Both the position numbers and the translations under genes were made by a program. This document shows positions 34,901-42,357 of a DNA stretch of 64,000 nt, piece after piece. Under the pieces are notes generated by a model. That model made no database searches, had not been told where the DNA came from, and saw nothing but the letters and a program-made list of their open reading frames with translations. This DNA is from Clostridia bacterium (lineage in GTDB: Bacteria; Bacillota; Clostridia; Christensenellales; Aristaeellaceae). The stretch covers positions 1-64,000 of the forward strand of contig JAFXZS010000017.1 in the NCBI GenBank assembly GCA_017541105.1. Reading direction: 5' to 3'. Each line of letters starts with the position of its first letter. The first letter of the stretch is position 1.

Positions 34901-35916
34901 TAAGTATCGCCGTAATCGTTTTCCAGTACGCCTGAATCAAGCACCAGGGTTTCGATCTGGCCGGCATTCGTCAGCAGTCCGCCTTTCACATACGCATATC
35001 CGATCCGTGCCCGCGCAACACAGTTGATGCCGCTTCCATCGATGAAAAGTTTCCGGATTTCCGGCGGATCAACGTCGTGCGGGAGATTCTCATTCATTTC
35101 CTCGGTTGAGGGATGGAAATCACAGTCAATGTGCATGGCCGTGCCTTTGCGCATATAGATTGTATCCGCTTTTACCCCGTCCCAGATATCAATAAATCCG
35201 GAGCGCATGTCTATATGATCAGCGGATGTACCCTGCGTAAAGTAGATATTGGCAATGTCGCCGTGCTTTTCGCTGGTGCGTTCCAGGCCGTCCAGGATCG
35301 TGGTTCCCACCTTTGAACAGGCAAACACATATTGCGCGTCAGAGCGGGCATAAAATGTCCCCAGTGTGCAATGATCCATCTCGCAGCCGATCTGATTGGA
35401 GGCGGAAGTATCCAGGACCCCGATTGTGCCGCTGCCATACATCCTCCCGAATCCATCCAGTGAGACGGTATCAATCACGGCTCCTTCCATCAGGTTCAGC
35501 TGTACGCCGTTATCTCCGCCTTTGGAGGCGGAAAAATTGTCGATAAGCAGCATCCCGCGGATGGCCCCCTGCACGTTTACCCATGCATTGGGGCTGGTGA
35601 TGGTTACGTTGCCGGTGATTGTTCCGCTGATGTCCACGGTCACATCATTCCCGCCAATCAGGATATTGCCGGTGAAGACAGCTTCGGGAGTCACATACAG
35701 ATTTCCGGCACTCATGACCAGTTCAGCGCCGTCCGTAAAGACTGCTTTTCCGTCGATTACAAGATCATCCCGGACCTCTGCCGATTGATTCCGCAGTTCC
35801 TGCGTCCACCTTTGAGGCTCTTTGAACTCCTCGCCGACAGCGGCAGCCCGGAAGGCGCCGAAAGGCAGCAGAACAATACAGCAGAGGGTCGAAATCCATC
35901 TTTTCAGGCTCTTCAT
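28945..35916 (-). CDS. Giant secreted RHS/YD-repeat protein (2323 aa)
   Basis: Exported cell-surface protein of the RHS class. I start at ATG 35916 (MKSLKRWISTLCC), a signal peptide start with AGAGGG upstream; the frame is open to 36159 without one. Residues about 30-600 form repetitive beta-helix-like sequence, about 600-1050 Ig/pre-peptidase-like domains, and about 1105-1890 the RHS part: ASPTLQTVDRGFGPGWLTNY, some 25 YD-type repeats (YTYDQAGNRLSKT, YDLQGRLVKT, YTYDLFGNRSS) and the core end FTYAGRYGVIDDSNG ... LNLYRYAGNNPVENVDITGE. After it comes an AT-rich module (about 1890-1980), hydrophobic helices, a carboxypeptidase-like Ig unit (PSGYVYEAVESNRLDGVTAT, WLPVPPPQTEVNIG) and an Ig-like end. 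No nuclease or ADP-ribosyltransferase motif is visible in the tail and no immunity gene lies downstream, so a toxin role is unproven. Confidence 0.88.
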   Translation of the reverse strand: MKSLKRWISTLCCIVLLPFGAFRAAAVGEEFKEPQRWTQELRNQSAEVRDDLVIDGKAVFTDGAELVMSAGNLYVTPEAVFTGNILIGGNDVTVDISGTITGNVTITSPNAWVNVQGAIRGMLLIDNFSASKGGDNGVQLNLMEGAVIDTVSLDGFGRMYGSGTIGVLDTSASNQIGCEMDHCTLGTFYARSDAQYVFACSKVGTTILDGLERTSEKHGDIANIYFTQGTSADHIDMRSGFIDIWDGVKADTIYMRKGTAMHIDCDFHPSTEEMNENLPHDVDPPEIRKLFIDGSGINCVARARIGYAYVKGGLLTNAGQIETLVLDSGVLENDYGDTYEDPNHYHNIFGNCFEYHVGTLIAGSSRISANQGSVIRRAFLDNCSLMPFDGISETIVIAGNGTRGTVGSNAVVGNLASAGQHSINYHSAEIGKQAVQSSPADSELARNAVPVRGGSSEASAVTLDSGVYLVDGECGSTYFSIPCDAYSSLQLAFGASGSYGCALVRMPDATYRLLDPSNGENACSLFTEVGGNCLIRLAGTSDTAKYILQADLQEPVHIDLDVTAYTAHDDADEMIPGKCDLAETAVSLFNTTQNQAMEAVAVSDEGLYCLPGLAQPGDEIQIRASSGKDTIRDGVVTVKLDEKLYASASIELREKGRYRAVPADDTRARLYLYDRDGSFLKEIHPSAGGYDTGGMDEGIYYAVWIRGSIGAWKLLHLADYSENALENGTHYLLEELNITDGTILHAKPDIPAEPQLQSPYLLAAGTAYEARKSAVVQGDMALFSLEWALTEACEGAEAVEIVFLSGAEYVRGSAVLDSGAAENVAWDNNVLSVPVTAGTGKLLFYMEAAGEPAALVSNASIRIKTGGEIKSQYIGSAQVKVSRFSISGPSLTSGSEVLMTGYAAPYSQLDILDFSRRVTSAIAGARGQWSALVPLSSAKTHSVAAQTEDGLLTAPVTVTRAAGAPRLKQFVLDYNEHGEDKQVIVSGDAFGKSEIRFAYLPGSDLTFTLTLENDALLKEVTLVALMDGVRFELPAESAGDGRWIAHGQFSSDDMFAPDRYTIEYTFREDALREAFREPCIEVPLMHTLVSADDLSSLLPLTRYYMASPTLQTVDRGFGPGWLTNYDIYAIPGDEAGSGQWVVWSPDRTRIFTPNGNTFTEEGGFAKASVSSDGFTIEEQDGSRMGFGTDGRLAYIADSSGFTILLTYDDAGRLLSVGTPDVALALAYDSDGRITSSSCGDETVAYAYERDALIRAENAEKTDTYVYEGLFTQEGLHPLTAAVQSGESIRFRYNSRGFPSWIETNGVQAWLEYGENTVTVTGDNNCSVTYTLNGTGSISRMDTSDGSSAEIIPMPDGTTRIISMAQGRTAESTLDGYGRIISQTDTDGFTVHFSYDVLGYLSAVTDKAGRTTRYESNDDGQTAGITYPDGTSRRYGYDGDGNLTQFTGQSGETTCLDYQDGALVRVRWPDSTQTDYEYSWDENSASAVFRRGEQWNRICVDESGYDYTLTDSAVVHLAESEGNRYAMTFNGQGTESVLKENGNLSDVYGWDEDVHLLHVDYEDGLPVREVLGNGVTAVYTWNEDSKVSRTENLAPDGSLLSFFELEFNDRGNIIRRTSAEGTWFFSYDEIGQLTRAEGADGIITYTYDQAGNRLSKTVNGKVTEYSYDQMNRLLSANGVSYEYDLQGRLVKTQGEEGTTLYTWNALNQLVSVSRSGQATEYTYDLFGNRSSMTINGKTRSFYNLPSDISQTLAMEDSDGMTVFYVGSSGLICAEHEGKKYYYTYTPLGSVSEITDEQGNIAARYTYDPEGHVTGKEVFQEDLFDNPFTYAGRYGVIDDSNGLWCARARFVDQDVLRFISPDPAEQVYDLNLYRYAGNNPVENVDITGESIVPIGKIGSGFTYIKNSAKAADNKIASESAQKISQQLVEAKNAESVAETIGIDEMIKRKDAFDAFQEAAANYNKAAIELNLKKNLNRQIMPGITERTGNIVVNKRMPGGQLNLKGFVLPEVLVTLPILGTVGFATAQVFADPNVQEAFRKLMDFGGIFLDVAPIVLPILLKALAKAGFGTVTASTGVGTAVTVVMWASTAKDLYDIATLIKEVIEARQQNEESGKQVLASSPAETKIDPSGYVYEAVESNRLDGVTATVFYRDDDGYPVFWNAAEYDEENPQITDQLGQYGWDVPSGHWRVRYEKEGFETVETSWLPVPPPQTEVNIGIVCLQAPEIISVILHGDSLELEFSRYMIPASVQGAILVNGTPAEVQPLDAEPAADNPEQLLASVFLVSGIADPGSVILTLTDQAVSYAGIPAVPDEISSDSPLYASR

Positions 35917-36121
35917 ATCGGTCCCTCTTTTCTTTTGCAGCGGAGTGTTTTGTATAATAGTGAACACAAAAGGATTTGATTGGCTGCAACGGATTTTTCC
36001 TGATCTGCTGTCAAGTATAACCGAAAACCGCCCGGCCGTCAAAAGGCGCAGCGCTGATTTGAGACGGCGGTGTTCCATGCCGAGCCGCCGGATTTTTTGC
36101 TGCAAGGAGGAAAACGATGCG

Positions 36122-36150
36122 TTGAAACTTGCAGGAATAAAGAATATAAT
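36122..36150 (+). promoter_or_regulatory. Sigma-A promoter of the TrkA_C membrane protein
   Basis: TTGAAA (36122-36127), 17-nt spacer, TATAAT (36145-36150). The rest of the gap 35917-36237 holds nothing else I can identify; no clear promoter for the RHS gene was found there. Confidence 0.75.
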
Positions 36151-36237
36151 AAAGTCCATGGAAATACGGAGGGCTTTATCAGCCTGAAAGACTGATGAAG
36201 GATGCCGGCGGAATCCTGCGCAAGGAGAACTGAAAGA

Positions 36238-36954
36238 ATGAATATTTACCTCGCTCTGCTGCTCTTTTCCTTTATTATCCTTCTGTACTGGGTCATCACG
36301 GAGCTGTTTACCTTTTTCTTCCGCCTGACGGGGCTGCCGATGGAGCGGGCGCGCTTTCAGGTGATTTCGCTGCTGACCGGCACGGGCTTTACCACAAGGG
36401 AGAGCGAAATGATCATGGCCTCCCGCCGCCGCCGCAGGCTCGCACGCGTGACCATGCTCTTTGGATATGTGTTCAATATCACCATCGTGTCCGCGTTCAT
36501 CAACGTGTTTTTATCCATGAAGGTTATCCAGGTCGGGTACCAGTTTGTCGGCTTCCTGATTCCGTTGGGCACCGTCGCCCTGATCTTCATCTTCATGCGC
36601 GTACCGAAGGTTCACGCATGGAGTGACAATCTGTTCCGGCGCCTTGCGGACAGGATCTTTGACAGAAAGGAATCATTCAACGCGGTCATGCTGGTGGACA
36701 ATATCGGCACTGAATCCATTGCCCAGGTGACACTCCGCCACATTCCGGATGAATACCGGGGCCTCAGCCTGGTTGAAACCAGGCTGCGCGCCGAGACCGG
36801 AATTCTGGTCATGCTCGTCGAGCATCATGGCGGCAAGGCGACGGCGGCGCAGGCGGACACAGTGTTTGAAACCGGCGACAAGCTTACGGTTTTCGGGGAT
36901 TACAGAACAATCTGCAAAGCTTTCCACGCGCGGGAACACTTCGCGGATGAATGA
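36238..36954 (+). CDS. Membrane protein with C-terminal TrkA_C (RCK_C) domain
   Basis: Probably ligand-gated membrane protein linked to ion or nucleotide sensing. I start at ATG 36238 (MNIYLALLLFSF, 238 aa), ten bases after AAGGAG; the frame extends up to 36202. Three hydrophobic segments (about 3-25, 75-95, 100-122) with the conserved RARFQVISLLTGTGFTTRES between the first two are followed by RVPKVHAWSDNLFRRLADR and a soluble RCK_C domain (VTLRHIPDEYRGLSLVETRL to DKLTVFGDYRTI). RCK_C domains bind small ligands such as c-di-AMP. Full channel features (pore helix, NAD domain) are absent. Confidence 0.8.
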   Translation: MNIYLALLLFSFIILLYWVITELFTFFFRLTGLPMERARFQVISLLTGTGFTTRESEMIMASRRRRRLARVTMLFGYVFNITIVSAFINVFLSMKVIQVGYQFVGFLIPLGTVALIFIFMRVPKVHAWSDNLFRRLADRIFDRKESFNAVMLVDNIGTESIAQVTLRHIPDEYRGLSLVETRLRAETGILVMLVEHHGGKATAAQADTVFETGDKLTVFGDYRTICKAFHAREHFADE

Positions 36955-37073
36955 CAAATACAAACCGCGTTTGATCCGGAAATCAATGAAATGAGATGAA
37001 CAAACCCGGGGGGCCGGAAGCGGCCGGGAAACCGGATCCGGAAACCGGCAGATTCAGATTGAGGGGGGATTCC

Positions 37074-37958
37074 ATGATTCGGCATACCGGCAAGCCGGTC
37101 CTTGTATTCAGCCTGATCCTATTCCTGCTTTGTGCGTGCGCTCCGGCATATTCCGAGTATAGTTTCACAGAAGACGCGGATGCCATCGAAAGGGCCGCGG
37201 ATTCAGTCTTTATGCTGGAGGTTTATTCTGCATACAATCAGAAAACGGCTGTGGGCAGCGGCTTTGTCGCGATCGAAAACGGACTGCTGATTACCAATTA
37301 TCATGTGATTGAAGACGGCGCGTATCTTCTCGCGATCAGTGATGACAATGTCCAGTATCTGGTTTCACAGCTGTGTATCGCGAACAAGGCGAGAGATATC
37401 GCGATTCTTCGCTTCGATACGGATCCCGGTGTTCCGCCCCTGGAGCTGGACGGTGAAAGCGAATTGAAAAGATCCCAGCCGGTGGTGGCCATCGGAAGCC
37501 CAGCCGGCCTGATGAATACGATCTCGCTTGGGAATATCAGCGCGTTTTATCAGAAGAACGGGAAAGACTGGATACAGTTTACGGCTCCGATCTCCTCCGG
37601 AAGCAGCGGAGGAGCTTTGCTGAATAATCAGGGAAAGGTGATCGGGATTACCACAGCAACCTATGCCTCCGCGCAGAATATCAACATGGCCGTTAAGGCG
37701 GAACATGTGCTGGAGCTCTATTCACGGTGGGACGGCCGGACAACGACTGCGCTGAACAAAACCACAGGAACACAGTATCCCGGTTCGATCCAGACCGCTC
37801 CGACTGCCACGACGGTTCCTTCGACCGTTTATGTGACCGGTACAGGAAAGAAATACCATAACAATCCGAACTGTTCCAAAATGAGATCTCCGATTGCCAT
37901 GGATCTGCTGGACGCAATCTCACAGGGATATGAACCGTGCGGGAAATGCTACAAATAA
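37074..37958 (+). CDS. Exported trypsin-like serine protease (HtrA-like, no PDZ)
   Basis: Extracytoplasmic serine protease. I start at ATG 37074 (MIRHTGKPVLVFSL, 294 aa) preceded by GAGGGGGG; the frame is open from 36996. Signal peptide with Cys-Ala-Cys near residue 16-18. Triad: His in LLITNYHVIEDG, Asp in KARDIAILRF, Ser in SSGSSGGALLNN. No PDZ domain; instead a Thr-rich linker and a short C-terminal Cys/His module KYHNNPNCSKMRSPI ... GYEPCGKCYK, which resembles the Ada-like zinc element on many clostridial exported proteins. It converges with the GGDEF gene, with stop codons adjacent. Confidence 0.87.
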   Translation: MIRHTGKPVLVFSLILFLLCACAPAYSEYSFTEDADAIERAADSVFMLEVYSAYNQKTAVGSGFVAIENGLLITNYHVIEDGAYLLAISDDNVQYLVSQLCIANKARDIAILRFDTDPGVPPLELDGESELKRSQPVVAIGSPAGLMNTISLGNISAFYQKNGKDWIQFTAPISSGSSGGALLNNQGKVIGITTATYASAQNINMAVKAEHVLELYSRWDGRTTTALNKTTGTQYPGSIQTAPTATTVPSTVYVTGTGKKYHNNPNCSKMRSPIAMDLLDAISQGYEPCGKCYK

Positions 37959-39125
37959 CTAACGGAATCTGCGCCTGTCATGGCCGGATGCCCGATAGTA
38001 TTCTGCCTTTGTGGCATACATTGCCAGATCTGATTTGCGAACAAGCTCTTCCGCGTTGAGGTCAGGATTGTCCTTTGCCAGCGCATAACCGACGGCAAGA
38101 CTCAGCTGCTGGCCTCCGGTACCTTTCCACCTGCCGGCTGTTTCCCGCAGCCTGTTTAAACAGCCTTCCGCAGAAGACTCATCCATTTCCGAAGCAAGTA
38201 TAACAAACTCATCTCCCCCGGTACGATAGCAGCGGGCACTGTTTTCGAACACCTGCCCGATACACTCAGCTGCTCCTTTGATCAGTTCATCACCGGCTTC
38301 GTGCCCCAGGGTATCATTGACCTGCTTGAGATCATTGATATCCACCGTATAGGCCGCAAATCTCTCCGGAAGTTCCTTTGAATCAGCATAGTGTGTCAGC
38401 GCCTGGGAGTATGCGTAGCGGCTGAACAGCCCCGTCAGGGGGTCGGTTTGCAGCTCACGCTGCTGCATGGCAATATGAGTGTCCGCAGACAACTGGGAGA
38501 ATTCGTTGTAGTGTATGAACATCAGTGCGGCGCCGATGGTCATCCCCAGATAGGCGGTGCGGATTCCGCTCAGCAGTTCCTGCATTGCTATACCTACAAT
38601 CACCAGCAGCATCACAGCATACAGAGAGGTTCGGTTCTGCCTTTTGAAGGACTTCCCGTAGATTGTGAACTGCAGGATAATCAGCGCGTAAATCGCCAGG
38701 CACACGCACAGATAGGCAGGGAACAGCGGGCCGTGCGCATAATGGTTCTGTCCGTCAATTCGGATCATCCATCCGAAAAAGGCGGAAATGACCTGGAATA
38801 CGGCGTTGATTCCGAGAATCCACAGCATGGCTTTCTGCCACTGGTTTTTCAGATTCATCTGCATGACCAGCGCACCGCCCGCCATCGGAGTGAAAATATA
38901 ATCCGCGCACTTGACCGCTTTCAGCATCCATCCGGGGAGATCATTCCTGCCGTCCAGCTGAACGCCGCACCACTCTGCCAGAGCGGAAACCGCAATCAGG
39001 ATATAGGTCAGGTAGAGCAGACGTTTGCTGTCATGGGAAATGCGGTTGTTTTTATAGATCAGAACGCCGAGTGCACCCAACGTCAACCAGCAGATAACAA
39101 TGATGGACGTATAATAACTTATCAT
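37959..39125 (-). CDS. Membrane-bound diguanylate cyclase (GGDEF)
   Basis: Makes cyclic di-GMP. About six to seven N-terminal helices (TSIIVICWLTLGALGVLIY, and so on to about residue 205) form an uncharacterised membrane sensor, then a coiled linker ADTHIAMQQRELQTDPLTGL and a GGDEF domain with the active-site RTGGDEF near residue 300, DLKQVNDTLGHEAGD and LAVGYALA. The RxxD inhibitory site five residues before GGDEF is absent, so product inhibition is unlikely. ATG at 39125 (MISYYTS) is ten bases after AGGAG; a TTG three bases earlier is an alternative. Confidence 0.88.
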   Translation of the reverse strand: MISYYTSIIVICWLTLGALGVLIYKNNRISHDSKRLLYLTYILIAVSALAEWCGVQLDGRNDLPGWMLKAVKCADYIFTPMAGGALVMQMNLKNQWQKAMLWILGINAVFQVISAFFGWMIRIDGQNHYAHGPLFPAYLCVCLAIYALIILQFTIYGKSFKRQNRTSLYAVMLLVIVGIAMQELLSGIRTAYLGMTIGAALMFIHYNEFSQLSADTHIAMQQRELQTDPLTGLFSRYAYSQALTHYADSKELPERFAAYTVDINDLKQVNDTLGHEAGDELIKGAAECIGQVFENSARCYRTGGDEFVILASEMDESSAEGCLNRLRETAGRWKGTGGQQLSLAVGYALAKDNPDLNAEELVRKSDLAMYATKAEYYRASGHDRRRFR

Positions 39126-39482
39126 CAAAAGAGTACTCCTTATGAAAAGGATCCAGAACCAACCGATATATTCCCGCTACAGGTATATTACAGTTTTTCC
39201 GTTTGCCGGTCAAGGCAGAAAATCTACGCCGGCGCATGTAAGTGAGCCATTCCGGCCCCCTGCCATGCCATCTGGAATGAACCGCGTATTCATATACCGG
39301 CCACAGGAAAGGACGCTGCCGCCTTTCCTGATCTTTCCATGTTGAACTATACAAACCGGGGCTTCCTATGTTACAATTCCATTATCATACGCAAAGAAAC
39401 CATACCCGCAGGGAAGGCTATTCAGACAGGGAAACAGAGAGAACCGACATCTGTCTCTCTCCAGAAACGGAGGTTGTGAACC
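39126..39482. other. Intergenic region, no gene seen
   Basis: Between the divergent GGDEF and LRR genes. I see no ORF with a plausible start, no tRNA and no clear promoter, only a weak AGAGAG/CTCTCT inverted repeat near 39434-39463. Confidence 0.5.
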
Positions 39483-41189
39483 ATGAAGCGGATACTGGCA
39501 TGCCTGCTGGTTGCGGCGCTTTTCCTTGGCGCCGCCATGGCGGAAGGGGAATCGGAATGGCAATACAATCAGTCCTGGGGGTACCTGAGCGAGTATTCCG
39601 GCAGCGGCGGGGATGTGGTGATGCCGCCGGAAGTGGACGGGAATGCCGTGCGGGTGGTTCAGTGCAAAGGGCTGAACGATCGGGAGGACATCTTTTCCAT
39701 CACTGTTCCGGAGGGCGTGACCGTACTTGGAAGCATTGTGATCCGCAGCGTCAGGAGCCTGACATCGGTGGAACTTCCGCAGACGCTGCAGGTTATCGAT
39801 GACTTCAACTTTTTCGAATGCGATTCACTGGCGGAGATCACGATTCCCGCATCCGTCCGCCTCATCGGAAACTGTGTATTCGACTGGTGCAACGGCCTGA
39901 AAACCATTACTTTTGAAGGCGTCTGTCCGGTGCTGAAGAACGGGAAGTCCTTCCTGAGAGACCTTTCCAAAGACGCGGTGGTCTATGTCCCGGACGACCA
40001 GCTGGAAGCTTACAGGTCAGCGCTGACTGCCGTGGACGGCGGACAGATTCAGCCCAGCGGAAAGCAGTCGCTGCCACGGGCAGAGCTTCACGCGGAATTT
40101 ACGATGGATCCGGAAACCGGAACACTTCTCCGGTGTGACAGTGAGGACAGCTGGATTGATGTTCCGGCGGAAATCGACGGCATTCCGGTAAAAAGCATCG
40201 GAAAGAGCGCTTTCCGCGGGAACGATTACTGCTATGCCGTTACGCTGCCGGAGGGACTGGAGGAAATCGGCCCCGGCGCTTTTGACGGCCTGTCCCGCCT
40301 GACCTATGCGCCGATTCCTTCCACGGTGCGCGTGATCGGGGAGGAAGCGTACGCGTTTTACTGCGGGCTCTGCCTGACACTGCCGGAAGGCCTGAGGGAG
40401 ATTCCCCGCCGCGCCTTTTTCCGAAGTGCCCTGGAGATGGAGCTGACCATTCCTGACGGGGTTGTGAGCATCGGGGAAGAGGCTTTTGACGGGTCGAACA
40501 TTTACGCGCTGAACCTGCCTGCAAGCCTGACCTCCATCGGGGGGAGTGCTTTCAGAGGTTATAACATGACGGAGATCCGTTTTGAGGCGCTTCCGCTGCC
40601 GGAAATCGCGGAGGATGCCTTTAAGAATCAGAACCGGGAGATCACGGTGAGCCTGCCGTCCGCGGCCGGCGACGCGGAGGTGGCAGCGGCCCAGGCGGTT
40701 CTTGATACCCTGGAGGGGAAGTTTACGGCCGTCCGGCCGGAGGAACCCAACGGGACTGACCCAAGTTCCTCCGGCTCGCAGCCTGCAGGGGCGGAGACAC
40801 CGGCACCGGAGGCAACCGGGATGCCCGGGGAAACCGTGACCGAAGCCCCGGCGGGTCAGCCGGGTCCGGTGAGCGGCGGAAATCCCGGGGCCGGAGACGG
40901 GCGCATCGCCATGGATACCAAATATGCCTGTGTGCGCTATATTGTCTCAGGGCATGAGATGGACGCCTCCATCCTCGGCGCGGAGCTGTCCGCAACCCTG
41001 CATGACGACGGCAGCATGGACTTCATTATGCTCGGGAAAGAGGTTTCCGGCCTCGTCTGGAGATGGGACGGCGGGGATGCCGTAGCGGATTATTACAGCG
41101 CCGGCCAGCTGCGCTTTACACCTGCGGAAGACGGTACCGTGATTCTGGACTTTGTGGGAGCAATGACCTATATCCTGGCGATTCCGTAA
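39483..41189 (+). CDS. Secreted BspA-like leucine-rich-repeat protein (568 aa)
   Basis: Surface adhesin-type protein. Signal peptide MKRILACLLVAALFLGAAMA. LRR_5 units occur at about 55-150 (DIFSITVPEGVTVLGS, SLTSVELPQTLQVID, SLAEITIPASVRLIGN) and 230-390 (AVTLPEGLEEIGPGAFDG, TIPDGVVSIGEEAFDGSN, LNLPASLTSIGGSAFRGYN). A Pro/Thr/Gly/Glu linker (about 420-475; PEATGMPGETVTEAPAGQPG) leads to a C-terminal beta-rich domain. No sortase motif. GGAGG precedes the ATG. Confidence 0.86.
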   Translation: MKRILACLLVAALFLGAAMAEGESEWQYNQSWGYLSEYSGSGGDVVMPPEVDGNAVRVVQCKGLNDREDIFSITVPEGVTVLGSIVIRSVRSLTSVELPQTLQVIDDFNFFECDSLAEITIPASVRLIGNCVFDWCNGLKTITFEGVCPVLKNGKSFLRDLSKDAVVYVPDDQLEAYRSALTAVDGGQIQPSGKQSLPRAELHAEFTMDPETGTLLRCDSEDSWIDVPAEIDGIPVKSIGKSAFRGNDYCYAVTLPEGLEEIGPGAFDGLSRLTYAPIPSTVRVIGEEAYAFYCGLCLTLPEGLREIPRRAFFRSALEMELTIPDGVVSIGEEAFDGSNIYALNLPASLTSIGGSAFRGYNMTEIRFEALPLPEIAEDAFKNQNREITVSLPSAAGDAEVAAAQAVLDTLEGKFTAVRPEEPNGTDPSSSGSQPAGAETPAPEATGMPGETVTEAPAGQPGPVSGGNPGAGDGRIAMDTKYACVRYIVSGHEMDASILGAELSATLHDDGSMDFIMLGKEVSGLVWRWDGGDAVADYYSAGQLRFTPAEDGTVILDFVGAMTYILAIP

Positions 41190-41308
41190 CCTCCCGCGAA
41201 CCCGCTGAAGCTCTTTCCGGCCAGCTTTTGCCTGAATGCATATGAGGGAGAAAAGGAAACCGGACATCGGAGACACAGCAGCGTCAAAGGACTGAAGGAG
41301 GAAGGGCC

Positions 41309-42169
41309 ATGAACCAGGGAACCGGAACAAAGAAGAATCCCGACGTATATCTGCGTACCGGAAAGGCTGCATTCCTCGCGGTCATGAAACTGATCGAAGC
41401 GCTGGCAGGCTGTTACGCGCTGTACTATGTGGCAATGAACCCCCATGTGATCCGGGGAATCGTGGAGAACCTGTATGAGGGACTTTCCTTCTCGGTTTCA
41501 GAGGACAGCGCGTTTTATACCGCCTATCAGATTCTGCCGGATACCATACAGGTTGTTCTGGCGTGTGAGCTGCTGCTCATTGTGCTCGACGGATTTGCTG
41601 CATTCTTCACCCGGGCGGCACACAGGGGAGCCGGCCTGGTCAGATTCTGCCACACGGTCCGGTTCATCTTCTCGGCCGCGGGGTTTCTTGTAAGTGCTGT
41701 GGTGATCTGCCAGTATATTCTCGCAATGAACAAAGCCGCGCAGGCCCTGAACAGGATCGGCATCAGTGATTCTTCCGGCTTCCCGGGACTGTTCGAGCTG
41801 ATCCTTTATATTATCTGTATTCTCGGCGCATTCCTGCTCCTGATGGCATATGACCTTTCCGTATCCAGGGCCATGAAGCAGGTTGCAAGGGAAATCAATG
41901 ACGGAGCAATTCAACGGATGAAGAAGAAAAGCAGGCTGAGATGCGTTTCAGCCTGCCTGGGAATTCTTCTGGCCGCCAGTACGGGACTGTCCGCTGCCGA
42001 ACTTGCGGGCGGCGCGGAAACGCTTGCCGCCGCGGCTGCCTATGTCAGGCCGATGGAATTGCTCTATAAAGGATCAGGCATGATAAGCATCGGGGTGACC
42101 GCCTTCCTGGCGATCCTGCTCTTTCTTGTCAACCGCTGCGCCGCGGATTTTGTTCACGCGCATTCATGA
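41309..42169 (+). CDS. Membrane protein of unknown function (286 aa)
   Basis: Not recognised. AAGGAGG lies before the ATG (MNQGTGTKKNPDVYLRTG). Hydrophobic segments: MKLIEALAGCYALYYVAM, TIQVVLACELLLIVLDGFAA, FIFSAAGFLVSAVVICQYIL, LFELILYIICILGAFLLLMA, LRCVSACLGILLAASTGLSA and a final ISIGVTAFLAILLFLV. Charged loop of about 50 residues in the middle (REINDGAIQRMKKKSRLR). No motif for transport or catalysis. Confidence 0.75.
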   Translation: MNQGTGTKKNPDVYLRTGKAAFLAVMKLIEALAGCYALYYVAMNPHVIRGIVENLYEGLSFSVSEDSAFYTAYQILPDTIQVVLACELLLIVLDGFAAFFTRAAHRGAGLVRFCHTVRFIFSAAGFLVSAVVICQYILAMNKAAQALNRIGISDSSGFPGLFELILYIICILGAFLLLMAYDLSVSRAMKQVAREINDGAIQRMKKKSRLRCVSACLGILLAASTGLSAAELAGGAETLAAAAAYVRPMELLYKGSGMISIGVTAFLAILLFLVNRCAADFVHAHS

Positions 42170-42257
42170 CCGCGTCCCGCAGGCGGCCGCGGTTCGGCGT
42201 GAGCCAATGGCAACCCTGATGAAAGCCGGAAAATACGTGAATGGGGTGAAGTTGCTC

Positions 42258-42287
42258 TGTACAAAACCATATTCTTTGTGCTATACT
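42258..42287 (+). promoter_or_regulatory. Probable sigma-A promoter of the 307-aa repeat protein
   Basis: TGTACA (42258-42263), 18-nt spacer, TATACT (42282-42287). Confidence 0.5.
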
Positions 42288-42357
42288 ATTCAAAGGCAAC
42301 TGATTGGCTTCGGCCTAAAGTTATAAGTATATCTCATTCGGAAGAGAGGTTGATCTC